Notes: generated by a model from the letters alone, not told the origin. A DNA stretch of 8,874 nt from Candidatus Zixiibacteriota bacterium (GCA_022563625.1 JADFNA010000050.1:1-8874), one strand, 5' to 3'. Shown: positions 1-6,292, counted from the first letter of the stretch. A program made the numbers and translations.

Positions 1-1591
1 CATCAAGCAGCAGATTACCGATGTTGATTCCGGTCGGCGCATTGGAAACGTCCATTTCGATTGTGCCGATGTTACTCGAACCAGTCGCTTTGTTCTGCAA
101 TGTGACGGACGTGTTTACTCCGGCAAACTTGACAGAAGTCAGCGTGTTGGTGAAGCTGTCAAAAGCCACCAGCGCATCCTGCCCGGAAATCGCAACCGTG
201 TCGGCGTTCATTCCTAGGACATTCTCCAGAGCTCCGGTGCCGCCACCGAAGGCGTTCATCCGGATTTTGTAATCCGAGCCTTCATCGCGTGTGGCAAACA
301 AGATTTGATCACTGCTTGTTCCGGTGACTGTGGTAATGATGTCGGATGATGCGGCGTCACCCTGGACTTTACCAAAGGCTGTATCCAGAGCTGTGTTAAT
401 GGCGGTATTCAGAGCGGCTACTGAGGTATAAGTTGCCGCGGCGACAGTCACATTGGAGGTTACACCGGCGTTCGTGGCTGTGGTAACGGTGAAGTTGAGT
501 TCATTGTCAGAGATACCACGATCAGACGTTCCGGCAACGAATGTGAAATAGCTCGTCGTGGCGTTGTCTGACGATGTGGTAACCTTAAATGAGTAGTCGG
601 CGCCAGCGTTAGACGCCTCAAAACGTAAAGAGCCTGCTACAATACTGGCGTCAATCTTACCCGCAAGCGCTGTGTTTTGCGCAATGGCTGTGACAAACTT
701 TGCGGCAACTTGCGCATCAGTGTCTCCGATGACGATGGCCACAGTCAGAGTCTGGTCACCTGATGGCGATTCACCCTGCTCCTGATAGTTGATCACGACA
801 TTGTACGTCCCCTCTTCCCCGGCAACCACCGGTATTCCGAGTGCGGCGACAGAATCCACATTGGCTTTGTCAGCCAGGGCCGCCAGAACCAGGTTGTTGC
901 CGAAAGCGTCAGCAATATCAACCGACCCGGAATTCTTTTGGGCTACACCAGAGGCCTGCAGAACGTCAACGTTGTGAATGCCTTCGGTCAGATTGACCGG
1001 CGTACCGTTACTGACCAGCGAAAGGCCGAGCGAAGTGGTGTTCAATGTTGCAGAAGCATCGGCCGTCTTGGTGGCGGAAATCGAATGGATGCCGGATTTC
1101 AATCCGGATTGTACGATTGTCACACCTGAAGTGTTGGAACTGGTGATGGTCGCAATGTTGTCTTTTGAACCATCAAGCAGTTTCTTTGTGCCAAACTCGG
1201 TGTTGGCGGCGATACGGTCGATGGTTTTGATCGAATTCTCAAGTTCAGCCTGGTCAGCGGCGAGCTGGTTGGCGTCGTTGAATCCTTCGTTCGCGGCGTG
1301 AATCGCCAGCTGGCGCATCGAGGCCAGCAAATTGTTGATCTCAGTCAAAGCTCCTTCAGCGGTCTGGATCATGTTGATCGAACCTTCTGAGTTTTCAATC
1401 GCCTGATTCAAACCGGCGATCTGGGCCCTGAACTGCTCTGATATCACCAAGCCGGCCGGGTTATCGGCGGCGCGGTTGATACGGAAACCGGATGACAGCT
1501 TTTCCATCGAGCTGGCAAGCATCATGGTGGAGTTCACCAGGTTCCGGTGCGCGTTGAGCGCTGTAATGTTGTGATTAATGCGAAGTGACAT
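1..1591 (-). CDS. fliC: Flagellin, filament subunit (3' end cut by window edge)
   Basis: This is the major structural protein of the flagellar filament, exported through the flagellar type III system. The start is the ATG at 1591-1589, fixed by an AAGGAGG site nine bases upstream. The first residues, MSLRINHNITALNAHRNL, are the classic flagellin D0 helix. The D1 signature follows at about residues 31-55 (KLSSGFRINRAADNPAGL). The helical D1 core runs to about residue 141. After it comes a Thr/Ser/Ala/Val-rich, cysteine-free variable region, residues 142-530, with no frame break. Two related modules are visible in it, at about 262-340 and 365-446; each ends in a similar strand (LRFEASNAGADYSFKV, ILFATRDEGSDYKIRM). 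The C-terminal D1/D0 helices, normally about 90-100 residues, lie beyond base 1. The gene appears to have its own promoter and a long leader. The adjacent glycosyltransferases suggest the Ser/Thr-rich middle may be O-glycosylated, which is inference. The symbol could equally be hag or flaA. Confidence 0.95.
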   Translation of the reverse strand, partial: MSLRINHNITALNAHRNLVNSTMMLASSMEKLSSGFRINRAADNPAGLVISEQFRAQIAGLNQAIENSEGSINMIQTAEGALTEINNLLASMRQLAIHAANEGFNDANQLAADQAELENSIKTIDRIAANTEFGTKKLLDGSKDNIATITSSNTSGVTIVQSGLKSGIHSISATKTADASATLNTTSLGLSLVSNGTPVNLTEGIHNVDVLQASGVAQKNSGSVDIADAFGNNLVLAALADKANVDSVAALGIPVVAGEEGTYNVVINYQEQGESPSGDQTLTVAIVIGDTDAQVAAKFVTAIAQNTALAGKIDASIVAGSLRFEASNAGADYSFKVTTSSDNATTSYFTFVAGTSDRGISDNELNFTVTTATNAGVTSNVTVAAATYTSVAALNTAINTALDTAFGKVQGDAASSDIITTVTGTSSDQILFATRDEGSDYKIRMNAFGGGTGALENVLGMNADTVAISGQDALVAFDSFTNTLTSVKFAGVNTSVTLQNKATGSSNIGTIEMDVSNAPTGINIGNLLLD

Positions 1592-1600
1592 TTCCTTGTT

Positions 1601-1607
1601 CCTCCTT
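1601..1607 (-). promoter_or_regulatory. Shine-Dalgarno site of the flagellin gene, with overlapping GGA motifs
   Basis: The minus strand reads AAGGAGGAACAAGGAAATG, so a perfect AAGGAGG lies nine bases before the ATG and fixes the flagellin start. The same 19 bases contain three GGA triplets (complements of 1593-1595, 1600-1602 and 1603-1605). GGA is the core of CsrA binding sites, so this ribosome site could be occluded by CsrA, as described for hag of Bacillus subtilis. The site itself is seen directly; the CsrA role is inference. Confidence 0.85.
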
Positions 1608-1652
1608 GAATGTCGCGCGATTATACTTTTCGTTTATTTCAACTTGCGAGTA

Positions 1653-1671
1653 GCCCACGGGTCTCGTGGGC
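1653..1671 (-). repeat. GC-rich inverted repeat in the flagellin leader
   Basis: GCCCACG and CGTGGGC form a perfect 7-bp stem around a 5-base loop. In the leader RNA it begins two bases after the CsrA-like hairpin and ends about 45 bases before the Shine-Dalgarno site. There is no U-run after it, so it is not a standard terminator. It could be an mRNA-stabilising or translation-controlling hairpin, or a scattered REP-like palindrome; the sequence alone cannot decide. Confidence 0.6.
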
Positions 1672-1673
1672 CC

Positions 1674-1687
1674 GAACATCCATGTTC
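1674..1687 (-). promoter_or_regulatory. CsrA-like binding hairpin in the flagellin leader
   Basis: The minus-strand RNA reads GAACAUGGAUGUUC. Five base pairs (GAACA with UGUUC) close a UGGA loop, so a GGA is presented in a hairpin loop. The stretch GAACAUGGAUGU matches the published CsrA SELEX consensus RUACARGGAUGU at 10 of 12 positions, including the whole GGAUGU core and the ACA/UGU stem. A second GGA cluster overlaps the ribosome site about 70 bases downstream, so two sites could be bridged by one CsrA dimer. The hairpin and match are visible; binding is inferred. The FliW gene in the same window supports the idea. Confidence 0.5.
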
Positions 1688-1738
1688 ACTTCAATTCCGA
1701 TGCGAATCCGGCGGTATCGCCCGCCAGCGGCGTATGCT

Positions 1739-1772
1739 TCCTGCTTTTGTGTTCCTCCCTTCACTCCTGCTT
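1739..1772 (-). promoter_or_regulatory. Purine-rich GGA cluster flanked by AAGCAGGA direct repeats
   Basis: On the minus strand an 8-base direct repeat AAGCAGGA occurs at 1765-1772 and 1739-1746. Between the copies lies GGGAGGAACA; the 9-mer GGAGGAACA (1750-1758) is an exact copy of that at the flagellin ribosome site (1597-1605). No start codon lies within a usable distance after this upstream copy, so it does not look like a translation start. Four GGA triplets in 34 bases make it a possible secondary CsrA site or a decoy ribosome-binding site. The repeats are seen directly; the function is a guess. Confidence 0.4.
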
Positions 1773-1878
1773 CGTCTTTGTCTCAGACTTTTGTGCTTTT
1801 TATTGCTCTGTTATTTCTGCGTATATGGGTAAATATGCTCAATCTGAATATTGGTTCGTTTCACTGCGTCTTGTTTTA

Positions 1879-1902
1879 CCGTTTCCGTGATATCCGTTTC
1901 CG
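1879..1902 (-). repeat. Pair of 9-bp direct repeats, CGGAAACGG
   Basis: The minus strand carries CGGAAACGG at 1894-1902 and again at 1879-1887, separated by ATATCA. The repeats are exact with a 15-base period. Each repeat contains a GGA, and a third GGA overlaps the junction. If the upstream promoter is correct, they lie in the RNA leader and may be protein-binding RNA sites. If the real promoter is further downstream, they could instead be an upstream operator. Confidence 0.5.
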
Positions 1903-1927
1903 AGGGACCATTGTCTCTCGAGTCCCT
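1903..1927 (-). repeat. Inverted repeat AGGGAC/GTCCCT in the flagellin leader
   Basis: A perfect 6-bp stem with a 13-base loop directly abuts the CGGAAACGG repeats. In RNA the stem would pair a GGGAC segment, hiding that GGA. No U-run follows, so it is not a canonical terminator. Stems this short occur by chance fairly often. Confidence 0.35.
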
Positions 1928-2030
1928 TCACCGGAGCCAGATATTCATCCTTGGGGCTGCTCAAAACAAACGGCAACTGTCCCTGGCGGCTTCAACTCCA
2001 TCGTGTATCCGGCGCAGGTTCTCTAGTTAT

Positions 2031-2057
2031 TATTCGGCGAAAAACTGCGAATCTTCA
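2031..2057 (-). promoter_or_regulatory. Sigma-28 (FliA)-like promoter for the flagellin gene
   Basis: The minus strand reads TGAAGATT (2057-2050), then 11 bases, then GCCGAATA (2038-2031). Against the flagellar sigma-28 consensus TAAAGTTT-N11-GCCGATAA this matches 6 of 8 in each box with exactly the right spacer. It lies between the upstream gene's terminator-like element and the flagellin gene, which is the expected location for a late flagellar promoter. The predicted start would be near 2024, giving an unusually long leader of about 430 bases. No better sigma-28 or sigma-54 match was found closer to the gene. The match is seen; activity is inferred. Confidence 0.5.
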
Positions 2058-2061
2058 TCGG

Positions 2062-2106
2062 AAAAATAATTTTTTGAAACGTCTGTAAGACGAGCCTGGC
2101 GCAGGC
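2062..2106 (-). terminator. Possible weak terminator after the glycosyltransferase operon
   Basis: In transcript order there are two small hairpins, GCCTG-CGC-CAGGC (2106-2094) and CGTCT-TAC-AGACG (2092-2080). They are followed by TTTCAAAAAATTATTTTT. The AT-rich tail is broken by an A-run, so this is not a textbook intrinsic terminator. Its location, about 80 bases after the stop at 2185 and just before the sigma-28-like promoter, is what makes it plausible. Confidence 0.3.
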
Positions 2107-2110
2107 AATG

Positions 2111-2140
2111 TGTGGCGCTGCGTGGCGTTGTGTGGACTGT
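2111..2140. repeat. Three degenerate 10-bp tandem repeats
   Basis: The plus strand reads TGTGGCGCTG, CGTGGCGTTG, TGTGGACTGT in direct succession. The first two differ at two positions and the third is more diverged. The 10-base period equals about one DNA helical turn. It lies between the glycosyltransferase stop codon and the terminator-like hairpins. No function is evident. Confidence 0.4.
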
Positions 2141-2184
2141 TTCAGAAAGAAGCGAATGAAACAACTACATGAAACAAGCTGCCC

Positions 2185-4692
2185 TTAAGCGGTCAATTCG
2201 ATCTGAAGCGCCGCGAGCCGTTCGGCTGCGATTGTGTGCCCGGGTTCATTTTGCAACAAACGCCGGTAACCGGCAATCGCAGAATCAACACCGCCGAGTT
2301 TCAAATAACAGTCGGAAAGCGCCAACAACGCGTCCGCATCAGCCGGGCTGTCGCGGAGCAGGGACTCAAAAACTCCGAGCGCTTCGGAGTTCTTTCCCAA
2401 CTCCAGCATTAACGCGCCAAAAATAGTCCGCGCCTGGCGGTCATCAGGGGCGACTTCTATATATGAGCGGAGATACTCTTCGGCTTCGATGTTTTTTCCA
2501 GTGCGCATCAGGGCCAGCGCCAGATTTCGGCGGCCCAAAGCTGAATGCGGGTCAAGCGACAGCGCCGTTTTGAACCATTTTATTGATTCCTCATTGCGTT
2601 CCAAAGAAAGAAGCGCATTGGCCAGGCCGATGGCGGTCATTGTCAGGCCAGGTTCGAATTTTTCGGCCTGCTCAAATGCGCTAATCGCCTCAACAAAACG
2701 TCCCAGTCCGTTGAGAGCGTCGCCCGTCACTGAATGAAGCGGACCAAAGTTGGGATACTTCACCAGGGCTTGTTCCATCAGCTCAAGCGCTTCCTGGCTT
2801 CTTCCGGCGCTAATCAAGAGCTGGCCCAATCGTCCGGATAGGCGTTTATTGTCTTCAGCCTGTTTCATTCCTGAACGCAGTATGCGCTCAGCCCGTTCAG
2901 ATTGATCTCTGTCGATTGCAATTGCGGCCATTCCCAGGTATGAATCATCAGCCGCCGGTTCATTTTCAATTTGTCTTGTGAAATATTTTTCAGCATCCTC
3001 ATAGCGTCCCAGGCGATAGGCGCACCATCCCAGTCTGTTGTAGCAATCCATATATGGGTCGGTCTGGCCCAGCGACTGGTTGTAGTATTCCAGCGCTTCA
3101 ATCCAATTTGCGCCGGACTCGGAGATTTTACCCAGATGATAGAAGGCGTTGTCCCGCGAGTTAAGATGAATCATAATAATCGTGTTCGTTTCTGTGTGCT
3201 CAGAGTAACTTTCCTGGACGCGCAGGTATTCTTTTAGCTGGGCCGCCGCTTTCGGCAGACGCCCCTGGGAAATCATTGTATGTGCGAGAGTCAGGCTGGC
3301 GTCCAGATAGTGTGCGTCCAGTCCAAGCGCCTGCGAACAGTAGCAGGCGGCTGTCTCGAACTCCCCGAGCGCATAGCAAGCAGTGGCCGCCTGATGATGC
3401 GCCATCAAGTGTATGCTTCCATATTCCAGTGACTTTGGATCTGTCAGGGCAATTACACGTTTGGCATGATTCAGAACTTCCCGCGCAGAGTTTTGTGAAT
3501 TGAAATGTGTCTCTGCTCGAATCAACTGGGCCAGATTAAAATGGGCAAAAGCAAAGTCAGGATTCTCATCAAGCTGCTTTAATAGAAGTTCGCGTGAGCG
3601 CTCGTGTTTCCTTCTCATCGCTTCCGGGCCAAGGTCATAACCATAATGATTAATTCCGACAGGACAGCGCAATTCCGGAGTGTCGGTGGCATAATTCAGA
3701 CGATTGTGAACTATTCCTTCATAGCGAAGACCGAGCCCACGGCGAAAGATACGCACCGATGGCAGAAATGTCATAGCCTTGCCCGATCGTTCGCCGAGAT
3801 TGTAGACAGTCAACGACAACATCGGATGCGCATCCTGGTTCAAGCAGCGCTTTAAATCCAAAACATGCTCTGCTATAAGCTGTTCATCTGCGTCGATAAT
3901 GAAAATCCAATCGCATGCGGCCTGCTCGATGGAATAATTGCGATGTTTCGAGAAGTCGCCCTCCCAGGCCTGGTGAAACACCTTACAACCGTATGACTCG
4001 GCTATCTTTACCGTGTTGTCACTTGAACCGGTGTCAACAAGAATGATCTCGTCAGCCACATCACGTACCGATTCAAGGCAGCGCCCGAGGCACGCCTCTT
4101 CATCCTTCACGATCATACACACTGACACAGTCGGACGCTCCAACTCAGTTCTCAGCATGCGCAGCTCAGCGCTCCCCCTGATGCGCTTTAGTCCGGACTC
4201 GACAATTTTCTTCGCCATGCTGCGATTGCCGAGTGTATTCTCCAGCGCCGCCCAGCTTAAATACGCCGGCTCATATGTCGGCGCATATTCTACGGCCGAC
4301 TCAAAGCAGGCCCTCGCCGAATCAATATCAGCGGTTTCGCGATGAGCGTGTCCTATCAGGTTTAAGCTGAAGGCCAGGTTCGCCTTTGTCCTTGCAATAT
4401 CTTTTTCTGACTTACCCTTTGAGGCCGCTTGTGACATTTCTTCGCAGTACCGCTGTCCGCTGATGATCGCTTTACGATGTTGCCGCGAGCGTGAGTAAAC
4501 CGCCAGCGATAGCAGCCTCAGGTCTCCAGCCGGGATATCCGTTCCACCCTCTGCGGCGCTTTCAATCCAGTCCACGTGTTTTTCCATGGTTCCCTGAGCA
4601 AGCTCACGGTATCGAGATGCCGCGTCATCTGTTTCAAACAAAGGAGCGTTCAGGCGGCTGACTGTACTTGTTTTGTGCTTTCTTTTAGTCAT
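2185..4692 (-). CDS. TPR-GT2-TPR glycosyltransferase, probable protein glycosyltransferase
   Basis: This 835-residue soluble protein has three parts. Two TPR-like helical pairs occupy about residues 105-172. A GT-A fold family-2 domain spans about 189-352, with SVCMIVKDEE at 189-199, VDTGSSD at 219-225, the metal-binding DAD at 267-269, RIFRR at 314-318, YEGIVHNRL at 324-332 and HYGY at 349-352. These resemble the SunS/beta-4-glucosyltransferase branch of GT2. The C-terminal half, about 380-820, is a TPR superhelix; six successive repeats from 616 to 819 are spaced exactly 34 residues apart. Such scaffolds often bind protein acceptors, so flagellin is the likely substrate, by inference from the neighbours. 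No signal peptide or membrane segment is seen. It begins 43 bases after the preceding gene. The ATG at 4692 has no clear Shine-Dalgarno site; Met36 (4587) is a less likely alternative. The sugar donor is unknown. Confidence 0.9.
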   Translation of the reverse strand: MTKRKHKTSTVSRLNAPLFETDDAASRYRELAQGTMEKHVDWIESAAEGGTDIPAGDLRLLSLAVYSRSRQHRKAIISGQRYCEEMSQAASKGKSEKDIARTKANLAFSLNLIGHAHRETADIDSARACFESAVEYAPTYEPAYLSWAALENTLGNRSMAKKIVESGLKRIRGSAELRMLRTELERPTVSVCMIVKDEEACLGRCLESVRDVADEIILVDTGSSDNTVKIAESYGCKVFHQAWEGDFSKHRNYSIEQAACDWIFIIDADEQLIAEHVLDLKRCLNQDAHPMLSLTVYNLGERSGKAMTFLPSVRIFRRGLGLRYEGIVHNRLNYATDTPELRCPVGINHYGYDLGPEAMRRKHERSRELLLKQLDENPDFAFAHFNLAQLIRAETHFNSQNSAREVLNHAKRVIALTDPKSLEYGSIHLMAHHQAATACYALGEFETAACYCSQALGLDAHYLDASLTLAHTMISQGRLPKAAAQLKEYLRVQESYSEHTETNTIIMIHLNSRDNAFYHLGKISESGANWIEALEYYNQSLGQTDPYMDCYNRLGWCAYRLGRYEDAEKYFTRQIENEPAADDSYLGMAAIAIDRDQSERAERILRSGMKQAEDNKRLSGRLGQLLISAGRSQEALELMEQALVKYPNFGPLHSVTGDALNGLGRFVEAISAFEQAEKFEPGLTMTAIGLANALLSLERNEESIKWFKTALSLDPHSALGRRNLALALMRTGKNIEAEEYLRSYIEVAPDDRQARTIFGALMLELGKNSEALGVFESLLRDSPADADALLALSDCYLKLGGVDSAIAGYRRLLQNEPGHTIAAERLAALQIELTA

Positions 4693-4735
4693 CTACAATT
4701 TTGTTTATCTCAGAAATAGGCCAACTCCACTCTTC

Positions 4736-6292
4736 TTAGGCGTCTTTGGAAAGTACCGCTTTAAGTTTACATTCAACAGCATCCAGATGGTCCGGCAAAT
4801 TGAAGCGTTTTACAATGTGCTCACGGCAAATTTCCCCGATTTCCTTTCGGTCAAGCTTCATAGACTTTTTGATAATGTCGACGCACTTCGACGGAGCGGC
4901 AAATCGGAACTTATCCGGGTAAATCTCGGCGGCGCCAAACCAGTCATGTACCAGCGGAATCAATCCGCAGGCCATGCCCTCGGCAATTGACAAATGAAAT
5001 GATTCAAAAAGCGACGTGGAGATTACAAAGTCCATCTCTTTGTAGAAGGCCGGCATATCTTCAATCCACCCATGATAGTGGATGTCGATGCCGAGTTTCC
5101 TGGCCATGTCATTCAAATACAGTTCGATTCGTGAATCCTGATGTTGCCCGGCAATATGCAGTTCAAACTCCGGGTCCCACTGTTTAAGTTCCGCCATGAT
5201 ATACAGCAGCAACTGCGGATTTTTCTTGTAATTGATGTACCCTACAGAGGCGATTTTCTTGCCGTATGTGGTTTTTTGCGGCCTGAATCTTTCTGTGTCA
5301 ACCGCATTGGGGATGACGACAGTTTCGACACTCGCGGGGAGCCGTGGTTTTAGCATCGACTCTACTGAACCATTAACAAAAATGACCAGATCAACCTTGC
5401 TCCAGTCAACTTTATCCGGCATGTCGGTGAAAGCTTCGTAGCTGTGCAGGCGGCAGATGATCGGACACGTCTTGGGCAGATGTGTGGTGGCCTGAATCAA
5501 GAGATCGTCACACCAGTCAAACCAAGCGATATCACACCACTGCAGCGTCTCCCTCATCTCGGACAGCGGGCCTGATTGAAAAGATTTCAGCGTGTTACGC
5601 GGTTTCAAATGATCTTGAATATCGCTCAGAAAAGAATCATGTGTTGCAAAAAATGCGATTCGCTTTCCTCTCAGAGGCGCTTTCGCCAATTCGCTCTGTC
5701 CATCGCCTCTGCAGGCCAGGGCTGATTCGATTTCGGCCAGTGTTTTATTCCATCCCTGCAACCTCTGATTGGCCCCATTGTTTTTGGTCCAGATTCGCAA
5801 ATATCTTCTGGCCCGCTTGCTGTCTGATGTGGCCCGGCACAACTCCAACAGGGCGTCGCGGCTAACATCATGCGCCGGGTCTTTCCGAAGCGCATCGTAC
5901 AAACATGATCGCGCTTTAACGGCCTGACTCGACTGGATGTAAGCCAATCCGAGATCATGCAGCAACGGAGTGTCGACAACGCCTGAATCAACCGAGGCCT
6001 GCAATTCTTCAGCGGCCCTGGCAAATTTCCCTTCCCGCATATGAGTAAGCCCAAGGTTGTGGTGTGCCTCAACATGGGCGGGATCAATCGTTCGCGCCAG
6101 TTCAAACCATTTTCTGGCTTCGCTAAACTTTCCGAGAGACGCCGCGGCGCATCCTGCGATCATTTGTGAACTTACATCTTCGGTGAGGATGCCGGCTATT
6201 TGAGACAAATAGGGATATGCCTCGGCCGTGTTGTTTTCCGCCAGGCGCTTGTTGGCAATTTCCGCTAACTGTGTAGTGTCTGTTGATTTCAT
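4736..6292 (-). CDS. TPR-GT4 glycosyltransferase (GT-B fold)
   Basis: This is a 518-residue soluble protein. Three TPR units with 34-residue spacing are visible at about 42-73, 74-107 and 108-141, followed by a linker. A GT-B fold glycosyltransferase begins near 208 (GKRIAFFATHDS). The C-terminal nucleotide-sugar half shows PNAVDTERFRP at 328-338, GYINYKKNPQLLL at 351-363, HIAGQ near 379-383, and the retaining-enzyme EX7E motif with E430 and E438 (FESFHLSIAEGMACG). This is the pattern of GT4-like enzymes. The N-terminal TPRs may hold a protein acceptor or the partner enzyme. The start ATG is preceded by AGGAA four bases away. It lies 71 bases after fliW and 43 before the GT2 gene, so it is probably co-transcribed with both. 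Flagellin modification is inferred from the location; glycan or lipopolysaccharide synthesis is the main alternative. Confidence 0.88.
   Translation of the reverse strand: MKSTDTTQLAEIANKRLAENNTAEAYPYLSQIAGILTEDVSSQMIAGCAAASLGKFSEARKWFELARTIDPAHVEAHHNLGLTHMREGKFARAAEELQASVDSGVVDTPLLHDLGLAYIQSSQAVKARSCLYDALRKDPAHDVSRDALLELCRATSDSKRARRYLRIWTKNNGANQRLQGWNKTLAEIESALACRGDGQSELAKAPLRGKRIAFFATHDSFLSDIQDHLKPRNTLKSFQSGPLSEMRETLQWCDIAWFDWCDDLLIQATTHLPKTCPIICRLHSYEAFTDMPDKVDWSKVDLVIFVNGSVESMLKPRLPASVETVVIPNAVDTERFRPQKTTYGKKIASVGYINYKKNPQLLLYIMAELKQWDPEFELHIAGQHQDSRIELYLNDMARKLGIDIHYHGWIEDMPAFYKEMDFVISTSLFESFHLSIAEGMACGLIPLVHDWFGAAEIYPDKFRFAAPSKCVDIIKKSMKLDRKEIGEICREHIVKRFNLPDHLDAVECKLKAVLSKDA

Larger units (their letters stand above)
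1592..2024 (-). other. Long GGA-rich flagellin 5' leader (gene-free stretch)
   Basis: No convincing gene lies between the flagellin start and the upstream glycosyltransferase stop. If transcription starts about seven bases after the sigma-28-like -10 box, this stretch is the flagellin mRNA leader of about 430 bases. Counted by eye on the minus strand, it contains 18 GGA triplets and only 2 TCC triplets, a strong asymmetry. It also holds several short inverted and direct repeats, listed separately. The strand is generally purine-rich, so part of the GGA excess may be composition. The leader extent depends on the promoter call and is inference. Confidence 0.5.

Noticed and set aside
1620..1625. 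TATAAT on the minus strand just upstream of flagellin, a possible sigma-70 -10 box
   Set aside because: There is no acceptable -35 hexamer at 16-18 bases (TTGAAA is only 11 bases upstream). The hexamer lies in AT-rich sequence. It would give a leader of about 20 bases, so it remains a weak alternative to the sigma-28-like promoter.
1639..1683. 14-codon upstream ORF (MDVRAHETRGLLAS) on the flagellin leader strand
   Set aside because: It starts inside the CsrA-like hairpin, has no Shine-Dalgarno site, and is short enough to be chance.
1710..1725. GGCGG/CCGCC inverted repeat in the leader
   Set aside because: It is only 5 bp, with an overlapping alternative 4-bp pairing, and no U-run or motif makes it distinctive.
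1879..1911. 11-codon basic mini-ORF (MVPRKRISRKR) on the leader strand
   Set aside because: It has no ribosome-binding site. The basic composition simply reflects the CGGAAACGG direct repeats.
1610..2026. 138-codon plus-strand open frame across the flagellin leader
   Set aside because: It has no ribosome site before its ATG, has low-complexity Ser/Phe/Leu/Cys composition from T/C-rich DNA, resembles no family, and lies opposite the predicted leader. Nested plus-strand frames there are equally unsupported.
5671..6105. 144-codon minus-strand frame inside the TPR-GT4 gene
   Set aside because: It is an out-of-frame shadow of the TPR coding sequence, with Trp/Arg/Pro-rich composition and no motif.
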